Of a stretch of DNA of 64,000 nucleotides, positions 55,478 to 64,000 are shown one piece after another. The DNA is from Eucommia ulmoides (taxonomy: Eukaryota > Streptophyta > Magnoliopsida > Garryales > Eucommiaceae). Made by a program: the position numbers and the translations under genes. A model generated the notes under the pieces. It was not told the origin of the DNA and did not search any database. It saw only the letters and a program-made list of their open reading frames with translations. Location of the stretch: assembly GCA_016647705.1 (NCBI GenBank), contig CM028326.1, positions 48,499,285 to 48,563,284 of the forward strand, written 5' to 3'. How positions within the stretch are numbered: the stretch's first letter is position 1; every line of letters begins with the position of its first letter.

Positions 55478-57132
55478 CTAACCTTTTTTCGGCTTGGGAG
55501 GTTTACTGCCATGCCCTGTTCTTTCGATCGGGGACGGATGCCTTTTGTTAGGAAGAGGTTTCCTTGAAGTTCCAGACTTTTTTGAGGATATGAGAGCTGA
55601 AGAAAGAAGAGCGTCAACGGCTTCACGCTGCTGTTTCCTTTTCATGATTGCATCTTTAGTAGAAGGTCCAGATCCATCATTCCCTTCTCTCACTTTAAAG
55701 CTACCTTCAGAAGAAGATATTTCAATATTCTTAGTTTCTTTCCTTTCAGCACGTCCAACTGATTTTGGAAGTTCTTCCAGAGCATCCAATTTCAATGAAC
55801 TACTACTACCGCCCATCTGACGCTTGGAGTGCTTGAGATTTGAATTGCTCTTTAACTTTTCAGAACCACTTCCTCTATCCACATCCCTAATGCCCACATG
55901 GTGTTTCTTCTCGTCCATTTTTTCGCCTCTGCTTTCTTCATTTTTTCGCCTCTTTAACTTTTCAGAACCACTTCCTCTAACCACATCCCTAATGCCCACA
56001 TGGTGTTTCTTCTCGCCCATTTTTTTGCCTCCGCTTTCTTCATTTGTAACTTGATCACCTGCTGTTCCGCAATTCATATCAACAGTGGTGCCGACAGAAC
56101 TTTCAAGAGCTGCGGATGTTAAATCTTTTTTGGAAGAAAATGGACGTTCATTTTTGGCTCTTCTTTTGTAATATGTAGCAGTCTTCTTTCGAGCCAAAAC
56201 GACACATTCATCTCCAGCACCATTGTTGTCATCTTGACCACCACAGCTTTTGTACTTCCTTTTCCTTCCAAAGCTACTATTTGTTTTCTCTTCCACTTTA
56301 GCATTCTTTCCCACTTCTTTGATCTTGTCAGAACGCCTAAGTTGTTGTAAATGACTATCAGAATTGTCTGAAGTATGACTTATTTTCATAGCTGACTTAA
56401 AGATCGAACCATATGGCCTTCTAGCCGAAAGAATCAAATTTCTCTCTTCAGCATCCTTGAGAAGAGCTGCCCAGTTCTGATTTGTCTTCAAAGTTCTTCC
56501 ATTACCCAAAATCCAAAGAGAGAGCTTAGCCCTTGTCAATGCAACATTCATCCGTCTGACATCGGCAACAAACCCGATGTTACAAGAATTGATCCTCATT
56601 GCAGTTGAACCTGGTTCTGCTGCTCTAACTGTCGAAAGTATAAGTATGTCAACTTCCCTGCCTTGGAAACCATCCACAGTATTAAATTCCATATCAGCTG
56701 TGACAGAAGAACCAAATGCACTAGAAAATCGTGAGCGCAAAAGAGAAAGTTGACACTTATAAGGAGTTATGATGCCAATTCTTCCACCAACGAACTCTGC
56801 AGGGTACCTATGTGAAATAACCAAACACACTAATTTTTGAAAAACTTAACTAGAAAATCACAGCAAAGGAGAAGTAAAAAACCATACCTTCCCTTGAAAT
56901 ACTTGAGTAATTCGACAGCAGCATCAGCCTCACAATCATTGTAGAGTGACATAGCCCCAGAGTTCTTTCCATGAAGCTCTAGTCCATCAATGATATCAAA
57001 GAATACATACGGTCCAAGGCATTCAATCTCATGAAATGGTGCGTCTTTGCTGCACATTTTGTCTCCATTCAGTAATTTCCCATCGTAGAAATGCAGAGAA
57101 GGGAATCGACATATCTCTGGGTGCATCCGATA
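55478..57132 (-). CDS. SEN1-like superfamily 1 helicase, C-terminal exons (partial)
   Basis: Two minus-strand exons: 56888-57132, with acceptor CTTTCAG before TATCGG, and 55478-56807; the 80-bp intron has GT...AG (GTATGG...CACATAG). Joined, they give 524 codons to a TGA/TAG-type stop at 55478. Helicase domain 2 is visible: YRMHPE at residues 2-7, GIITPYK at about 93-99, motif V NTVDGFQGREVD at about 124-135, and motif VI VADVRRMNVALTRAK at about 162-176. This is the SEN1/UPF1 type that unwinds RNA or RNA:DNA hybrids in the nucleus, closest in style to the plant family of Arabidopsis At1g16800. The tail is Lys/Ser-rich with a 34-residue tandem duplication (about 333-400) and basic ends suitable for nuclear import. 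The Walker A/B exons are not found to the right, where transposons begin, so the gene is either split by a very long intron or truncated. Confidence 0.85.
55851..56054 (-). repeat. 102-bp in-frame tandem duplication in the helicase tail
   Basis: 55851-55952 and 55953-56054 both encode a unit with EKKHHVGIRDV and RGSGSEKLK. The two copies differ at a few residues. Because the length is a multiple of three, the frame is kept. Confidence 0.9.
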
Positions 57133-57680
57133 CTGAAAGATAATCAATGTTTCATATGTTTGACAATCAGTTAAATAAAAATATAGCAGACGGGATGAGG
57201 AGGGAAGACGCCATATTTTTCGATAACATAGTTCCAAGTAACTATAAACACACACCTCTAGACACATATATATTTATATATTCTTAAAAGAGTAAAGGTA
57301 TATACACAATTCATCACTCACAACTAAATAAGTTAATTATTTATTTAATTGAGTGCATTTGAAAAAAAATAAAAATAAAATAACCACATAAAATATTATG
57401 TGTTTTAAAAAACGCATCAAAATTTTAAGAGATGTGCACATTACTTATCCATTAAAATTATTGAATTTAAATTAACACAAATATAATTAAATTCTGACTT
57501 TTTCCTCATCGATACTCTTGGAGCGCAAACCCAAAACAACAAGTTATATGGACTGAAACAACACTTTGATGTTAGAGTAAAACTCGTTTACTTACAAAAT
57601 TGTACAAGGCTTCTTCAAGTACAACAAATGTTTTTCCTTTGTCTCGCTAAAAATTAAAATGTCGTAAAGTAAACAATAAA
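57133..57680 (-). other. Intron or disrupted upstream DNA of the helicase gene
   Basis: Directly right of the YRMHPE exon is an intron-like acceptor region, then AT-rich DNA. No exon with the expected upstream helicase motifs can be found before the gypsy relic begins. Confidence 0.45.
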
Positions 57681-59170
57681 AGGCTTTAGTACCAAATTCA
57701 TCAACCTCATGAAAGTACTAGGGGCGCTTGAGAACCCAAAAGGCATCATCAACCATTCATACAATCCCTATTTTGTCTTGAACGGTGTTTTCCACTGATC
57801 TCCAAGTCCGAATCTGTACTTGATGATGACCACTCTCATTAGGTTAACTTTTGAGAACACACGAGCTCAGGCAAATTGATCCAGCCTGTCTTCTAATCTA
57901 GCTATTAGAAAGCAATACTTGACGGTGATTTTGTTGATGGCGCAACTATTAATGCACATATACCAGCTACCATCCTTATTTAGAGTAAGAAGGGCTTAGG
58001 ACAACACAAGGACACATGCTCTCTCAAAGCATATCTTTCCCCAACAACTCCTCTACTTGACTTTGTGAAATTTGGTTCTCCTTTGGACTCATCCAGTAAT
58101 CGGCAAGTGGGAAGACTTGCTCCTAATGCCAAATCAATATCATGTTGGATGTCACGCACTAGTAGTAGCCTATCAGGTAATCCATCCGGCATAACTTACC
58201 TCTATTGAAAACTCTCGAGTTTGCCCGATGTACCCCTTCCTAATAGTAGAAAAATTACTCCAGACTCATGACTTGTCTGTTAAAACTCTTCCCGGATAAC
58301 CAACATAAAAGATCGCCCCTCCATTTTAGAAGCTTTGGTTGCGACTTTACCTACGTATGGGGAGAGCCTCTGGCCATTCTTGTAAAAAAACATAAATGTT
58401 ATCCTTCCCATGTGGATGGCATTGGCGTCACTCTATCGTGGTTTGCGTGTAGACTACGTCCAAAGGACTCCATCAATGTAATTCTGAGACATTAAAATGT
58501 ATGGCATTGTTTAGTGACCTTGGTCTAAAAGCCCAATTTTATCCAACCGATCTTACATAGTACAAGGCATTTCTCACCCTCGAAGCCCAACAGCTCAACC
58601 ATGGATTGAGACACAATATTTTCACTTCTTCCACTATCGATAATAATTTTGCAAATTTTATTGTTGATGGCGCAACAAGTCCGAAAAATACTATGTCGTT
58701 GCAAATGCTCTGGCTGCATGAGAGGTCAAACCTGATTTGTCACTCTACTAGGAAATTCGTAAGCAACTCCCTTTCATTTGCAGGAGTGACCTCTCCTACT
58801 TCATATCCATAGGGATTGATTCCGCACCTCTCTCTACCACAATATCTCAGTCTGCACCGGTCTTATTCTCTTGTGGCCATTCAAATTCATAACATCGCGT
58901 TTTAGACATTTTGGGAAGTTTGATTTATGACCAGGTTGTCCGCATCAGTAACACTTGTCAAGACTAGCTTTTGCATCGACATTCAATGGGGATTCCTTCT
59001 AAGGTCTGGTTGTTGTATATGGTCTTGCAAGCCGACTACTGCCTTTTTCGGGTGTCAAGATTGGTTTTTGTGGGCTGTTGCCTGTGACCCACTACTGGTT
59101 GTGTAGGTTCATGCAGATAACTATTGTCGTTATACGACTTCGAGAACCATTATGATTCAACTATGCCTCT
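57680..59170 (-). pseudogene. Gypsy relic: knuckle, protease and RT fragments (minus)
   Basis: Reading right to left: a zinc-knuckle trace CGQPGHKSN (about 58915-58945), a protease KICKIIIDSGRSENIVSQSM (about 58600-58660; usual DSGS) in the open segment 58525-58719 ending KIGWIKLG, and RT fragments [20 protein letters not shown]-like (about 57900-57960), WKTPFKTK, and [16 protein letters not shown]-like at about 57690-57750. The segments are reduced and frameshifted, with no LTRs. It may lie inside an intron of the helicase gene or mark its break. Confidence 0.65.
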
Positions 59171-59289
59171 ATCTTCATGCTAAGGAAAGGACATTATGAT
59201 TCACCTATGTCTGTAGTACCTAACTTGAAACATTCCTCCCAACCCACTAATAAATCAAGTAATTCGGTCATGTTAAAGAAGAAACTACA

Positions 59290-59993
59290 AAAAAGAACGG
59301 AATCTCCCAAACCATGCTCAAGGAGACTGCTTGAGGCCATAAATGGATTTCTTCAAGCGACATACCAAACCAAACTCCCCTGAGCAACCAATCCAGAAGG
59401 TTGGTCCATGTATACTTCCTCAGTCAGAACGTCGTTTAAAAAAGCATTCTTGATGTCGAGTTGATGCAACAGTGAACGAAAGGTGGTAGCCAACAAGATG
59501 AACAAGTGAACAGAAGCGAGTTGGGAACGGAAGAGATAGTCTCAGAGTAATCAAGACCATATACCTAAGTATAAAGCTTTGGCAACTAAGTGAGCCTTCG
59601 ATCAATGGTGTCATCTAGATGAACTTTGACTGTGTACATCCATTTACACCCAACTATTATTTTGTCAAGCAAAAGCGAGAAGAGATCCCAACTCCCAGTT
59701 TTATGTAAGGCTAGTATTTCATATTCCATTGTAGTCGTCCAACCAAGGTGAGCAAAAGCCTTTGAGACAGACTTAAGTATTGAAAAAGATGACCGATAAG
59801 CAACAAAAGAGGAGCATGAAGGAGATAGGTTTGCATATGAAACAAAGTTAGAAATAGGATGGTCACTAAATGTGCACTTCCCCTTTCGAACAGCAATGGG
59901 CATGTCCAAGTTAAACGAGGATAGATGAACTAGAGAAGAATCTGAGGACACAAAGATGATGAGCACGATGGCGGAAGCTACTTTCGGCGACAA
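59290..59993 (-). pseudogene. Copia I reverse transcriptase
   Basis: Minus-strand motifs: HLGWTTTMEYEILALHKTGS (about 59690-59750), LDKIIVGCKWMYTVKVHLDD, then in another frame HQLDIKNAFLN (about 59430-59465), EEVYMDQPSG, and CRLKKSIYGLKQSP (about 59330-59375). The catalytic YVDD region is not present because the fragment ends before it. Several frame breaks. The linker before RT contains ISNFVSYANLSPSC. Confidence 0.75.
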
Positions 59994-60003
59994 GCGTATA
60001 CCT

Positions 60004-61042
60004 TCAAAGCAAGTGAAGAACGATTAGGTGGGCTAGGTTCAACAGGGGATGGAGATGGGGTAGAGGTTTCGGGAGGCTTGGCAAAAGGAGTGTAACATAT
60101 AGATCATCCTGAGCGGATAAGGCAGAAAAGTAAAGGGTCGACTCAAAGAAGATAACATCTGCACACACAAATGAGCGAAGCAACGATGGACTATAACAAC
60201 AATAGCCCTTTCTATGCGAGAATAGCCAAAGAAGATACATTTTAAAGCACGAGGATCTAACTTATCCCTACAGGGAGTCAACTGATGAACAAAACAAACA
60301 CAACCAAATATACAAGGAGGTAAACCAAACATGGGAAAATGAGGAAAAATTATGGAATGGGGAACCTTACCATTTAAAGTAGATGACGGCATCCTATTGA
60401 TCAAGAAGCAAGTTGTAAGAACCACATAACTTCTAAAGTGTTTGGGAACATTCATCTCAAAAAGAAGAGTATGAGACACTTCGAGGAGATGTCAATTCTT
60501 ACGCTCATCGACTCCATTTTGTTATGGTGTGTGAGGACAAGAAGACTAATGCAAAATACCAGTGTACGACATAAAAGAAGTAAATGGTTGAGAAATATTC
60601 TCAAGCATTATCACTTCGAAGTATACCCACTGGTACATTCAATTGGGTTTTAATTTCAGTACAAAATGCACGAAAAATAGAGAACAATTCAAAAAGATCT
60701 TTCATTAAATAAAGCCATGTAACTCTAGAAAAATCATTCACAAATATGACAAAGTAACGAAAACTTAATAAAGAAGCAACACGAGAAGGACCCCAAACAT
60801 CTAAATAAACTAAACTAAATGCTCTTACACGAGTTGGGGAAGCAAATGAAATGTGATGATGCTTATCCAATTGACAAGACTCACTCTAAGGAAGACAAAT
60901 GACTTAAATCAGGAATAAGGAACTTGAGGTTGCCAAGGCATGGATGACTAAGGCGACAATGGATCTGGTGGGCCGATGCAACAGCAGGGCAAGCAGTAGG
61001 TGGGATCGTAGGACTCGCCTCGTGATCATCAAAGTCGTAGAG
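60004..61042 (-). pseudogene. Copia I integrase region
   Basis: Pre-integrase HQIHCRLSHPCLGNLKFLIP (about 60915-60975) and the CQLDKHHHISF stretch, core start LVYLDVWGPSRVASLLSFRY (about 60750-60810), LRSDNAxEYFS (about 60590-60620), SCPHTPQQNGVDERKN-like sequence at 60500-60560, and C-terminal INRMPSSTLNGKVPHSII with IFGCVCFVHQLTPCRDKLDP. The open segments are 60601-60870 and 60039-60479. Stops and a frameshift inactivate it. Confidence 0.8.
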
Positions 61043-62322
61043 GCAAGGTTTTAAATCGCGGTATCGGGTTACGTAACGGTAATGGTCGCGGTGTAACGGT
61101 ATCGGGAGTATCGGCCTGTCCGTAACGGAAATCGGCCGTAACGGTCGTGAATTTTTTAAAATCACCAGAATATCCTCAAAAATTCAATAATAGTTATTGT
61201 TTTACTCATTTGACGCTTAATAAACACATTATAATAGATATCATGACATTTTAGGGTTATATAAAACATAATAAAAACGTGAAAAAAAAGACGAAAACCC
61301 GTCGTACTGCATAATCTTAAAAGAATAAGATGATGCACACAATACTTAATAAAAACATATTTCCAAACATAATAAAAGAGTAAATTGTACTTGTACATCA
61401 TATTACAAAAACAATACACATATAAAATTATCAATACCAAAACGAATTGCGCGCAAACTCTTCATATATATATATATAATCAATTAGCATACTAGATGAT
61501 ATTGATGTAGCTGAATTCTTAAATTTAGGGAAGTTTGGATGAAATCAATTAATATATGAAAAAGTTCAAAAAAAAAAAAAAATTGTTCAACACTTACTAT
61601 TTTTTTAAATGAACAAATTAGGGACAAAGAAAAAAATCTATAAAAATAGAAATTAGAAAACTTTAGGACTAAATTGTAAACCATGTAAACTTTTGGGAGT
61701 CAATTATTATTTTAAAATGCTATTTTCTTATATTTGGGGTTAAATCACAATCTAGAATTTGTATAGGGTAATTTATGTATTTAAGATAAGAAGATAAAAT
61801 GTCTCACTGATAGCTCCACCGTTCTGTCAAACTCAAAGTCTCTCACTCTCTCTCCTCTGTAATCTTGCTACGACGAACAAATGCCAAATATTTCGTCATT
61901 TGTTCTTTGATGGCGATGGCGATTTCAGGCCTTCTGATTCCAATTCCGATGGCGAACATTTGATCATTTATTCTAGCGATGGCGATTTCAGGCGTTCGAC
62001 GTTCACGATGGCGATTGGCGATTTCCGGTGGCTATGGCGATTTTCGGTGAACTTGCAAGCTTTTTAGTTTCGTTATCTTCAGTAGCTTTTTGGTTTCAAA
62101 CACTGAACCAAACAGACATGCGAAAACAACTATAACGGCGTAACGGCTGTTACGCTTCTCTATAACGGCCGTAACGCCTGTTACAGGTCCGTATCGGCCC
62201 GATACGGTGCGAATCATCCCTAGACTCGAGAATCAGCCCTGTATCAGTATCGGGGGTTCCTATTTCCAGTACGAATCGGCCGTTACGTTACGTTATGTAA
62301 CGGCCGATATTTAAAACCTTGC
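61043..62322. mobile_element. Inverted-repeat DNA element rich in TAACGG subterminal motifs
   Basis: 1,280 bp bounded by terminal inverted repeats GCAAGGTTTTAAAT (left) and ATTTAAAACCTTGC (right). Both ends are packed with (C)GTAACGG/CCGTTACG and CGGTATCGG motifs (61060-61150 and 62125-62310); the centre is AT-rich without a transposase. AGAG is present on both sides (61039-61042 and 62323-62326) but no clear long target duplication, so its superfamily (Mutator- or hAT-related MITE) is undecided. It split copia I between protease and integrase: coding sequence resumes across it as GLYDFDD-like. Confidence 0.75.
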
Positions 62323-62329
62323 AGAGAGG

Positions 62330-62720
62330 CCATTTTTCTCATGCCATGTGCCAATCATCTTCCACATCCTCAAATCTTGGAGAATGAAAAAATTAGGGAA
62401 AAATGAAACAAAACATTTAAGTTGTTAGTAAGCTCACTAACAGACATCAAATAAAAAAAATGAAGGAAAATATACAAGACAGAGAATAGAGATAAGGGGG
62501 GTGAGGGTTCCACAGTGCCAAAGCCATGAATAGGGACGGTAGAACCATCAATAACAGCAAAATGAGATATTGAAAAAGATGATTGAATATGTGTAAATAA
62601 GAAAAAGGTACCTGACATGTGATCAATGGCAACAGAATCTATAACCCAGGGTGTGGAAGAGGAAGGGAAAATCGAAAGACAAGCAATAGAAGAAGTACCT
62701 CGTTGAGCTAAAGAGACAAT
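62330..62720 (-). pseudogene. Copia I protease region
   Basis: The aspartic protease active site appears as WVIDSVAIDHMSGTF (about 62610-62655; usual DSGATDHM, Gly changed to Val), followed by ISHFAVIDGSTVPIHGFGTV (about 62500-62560) and the open segment 62370-62618. The next domain is interrupted by the DNA element on the left. Confidence 0.75.
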
Positions 62721-62859
62721 GGGGAAAGATTTCTGCTAGGATGCCGTGTATAGAAGGAATTGACATAATCCTCATCAGAGATGTCCTTGACTGCCTAAGA
62801 TTCTGGAATTATCGCAGAATCATCTGTCACTGCATTGGTGAATTTGGCTGGACAAACAA

Positions 62860-63346
62860 CTAAGTTCCAACATATTTCTCAGGTATGATTGTCCATTCCG
62901 TAGAAAGAGCACCGATGATATGAGACATGACCAATTGGGTTAATTACCACGATCTCGTGGAAGGATATGTGTAACAAAGGTAGAATGATCAAATGGCACA
63001 GATGAACTGGAGCTAAAACCACGGCCCTTGTTAGCGCTACGCAAAACTCATGAATAAATTTCAGTGATAGAGGAAAGAGTAGCACAGGCAAGGATCTGAG
63101 ATTGGACAGGATCAAATTTTAGGCATAATCCAGCTAAGAATTTCATGACAATTATCAACCCACATTGCTTTTGCATTTCTTTCATATCAGTAGTCATAGG
63201 TAGAACAGTATTTAACTCTACATGAAGCCTGTTGAACGTGGCAAAATAATGCGTAACTAATTGCTTAGCTTGCTGAAGCAGGAAGTACTCGACCGTCATT
63301 CATCCGGGTCAGAATATTGGAATACAACACACAAAGATATTATCAT
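62860..63346 (-). pseudogene. Copia I gag fragment
   Basis: The open segment 63048-63299 encodes QQAKQLVTHYFATFNRLHVE, typical of copia gag (UBN2-type), with FLAGLCLKFDPVQSQIL (about 63100-63150). A Ser-rich, basic stretch and a weak knuckle CSFYGMDNHT (about 62880-62915) follow in another frame. The N-terminal part is cut off by copia J at about 63347. Confidence 0.65.
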
Positions 63347-64000
63347 TGTTAAAGGGTAGTTAGGCCTTTTCTATATTAATTAGGGTTTCCCGTACGGTTT
63401 AGGTTTTACCGTATTGTTTTCTAATTCTTATTATAAATAGTGGAAGAGGCTAACACAATAATGTAAGCCTTTTCATTCTTTTCATATCACCTTTTTACTT
63501 TATCATGGTATCCAGAGCAGGTTATGAGAGATTGATTCCATAGATCTGTTCAAACCAAAAAAAAATTCTTCTCTTTCCCTCTCTACTGCTCATACGCGAA
63601 AAAAAAATTGTTGAAACCCTAGCAGCCCACAAACCCTCGCCACCGCTCCCCACAATCGGATCCGAGCCTCGCCGCTGTCGCCCACGCTATTCTGAGCCTC
63701 TCCATCACCATCGCAAACCATTCTCGCACTGTACCTTCGTCGCGAACCAGATCTCATACTCGCTATCCACCATCGACGTCGCCGAAGTTACTGCTCATCG
63801 TGAACCATCCTTTGCCACTGGTGAAATCAAACTTAATCCACCGGCTGCTTCTGGTTATTGTTCTTCGCGAACCAGATCTGCTTCTGGTTATTGGTCATTG
63901 TTCGTAAGACAGTCCTACAAATGTTCGTAAATATTTTTCTGGTTCTCATGTTCTTCTTTTAAGCCCTACAATTATTTGTATTGCTAGTTTGTTTCCCTTG
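63347..64000 (+). mobile_element. Copia element J, 5' end
   Basis: A 159-bp LTR (63347-63505), TGTTAAAGGGTAGTT...TTTACTTTATCA, with a TATA-like TTATAAATAGTG (63432-63443). A primer-binding-site variant TGGTATCCAGAGC (63506-63518) follows, then a leader running off the window edge. The leader has a direct repeat with CGCGAACCAGATCT (63742 and 63868) and short frames only. Calling it copia rests on the LTR and primer-site style; the coding region is outside the window. Confidence 0.65.

Larger units (their letters stand above)
59290..63346 (-). mobile_element. Copia element I, truncated (minus)
   Basis: A minus-strand copia polyprotein remnant running from gag (right) to mid-RT (left). A TAACGG-rich inverted-repeat element (61043-62322) is inserted between protease and integrase. 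Its right end is cut by copia J at 63347 and its left end stops in RT near 59290, so no LTR of its own is present. Confidence 0.75.

Overview
This window is AT-rich flowering-plant nuclear DNA and consists almost entirely of transposable elements. The evidence is plant-type Ty1/copia and Ty3/gypsy polyproteins, plant-style primer-binding sites (TGGTATCAGAG and variants), a PIF/Harbinger-like MITE, long (TA)n and (TAA)n microsatellites, and one spliced host gene with GT/AG introns. I cannot name the species. Nearly every transposon reading frame is broken by stops or frameshifts, so the elements are old.

Layout. 1-869: gypsy-type LTR on the minus strand, cut by the window edge and inserted into copia element A (870-2992). 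~3095-7182: decayed SIRE/Maximus-type copia on the minus strand. 7262-18396: copia element B, same family as A, complete from LTR to LTR but split at its RNase H by element C (12400-16512). C is a non-autonomous element made of two 1.6-2.2 kb LTRs around only ~320 bp. 18472-21230 and 35306-36227: probably two pieces of one gypsy LTR. Between them lie element D (21231-29325, same family as C, with a ~143-copy TAA microsatellite and a captured Tat-type gypsy polyprotein fragment) and element E (29327-35305, LARD-like, with minisatellites and a MITE).

36228-36984 is a small island that may hold the last exon of an unidentified minus-strand host gene. 36985-47378 is copia F, interrupted by minus-strand chromovirus-type gypsy G (38360-43781); both have exact 5-bp target duplications. 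47878-53443 is copia H with a 1,128-bp solo LTR inside it. 55478-57132 holds the last two exons of a minus-strand SEN1-like RNA/DNA helicase, the only confidently coding host gene. Upstream of it are a gypsy relic (~57680-59170), copia I on the minus strand (~59290-63346, split by a 1.28-kb TAACGG-rich inverted-repeat DNA element), and the 5' end of plus-strand copia J (63347 to the window edge).

The genes do not form a pathway; the window records repeated nested insertion. Its most unusual parts are structural: a very long pure (TAA)n tract inside an LTR, a 168-bp palindrome that duplicates an LTR core promoter on both strands, a minisatellite whose unit carries two hairpins, a hairpin kept across LTR copies, and a gypsy coding block lodged in another family's LTR.
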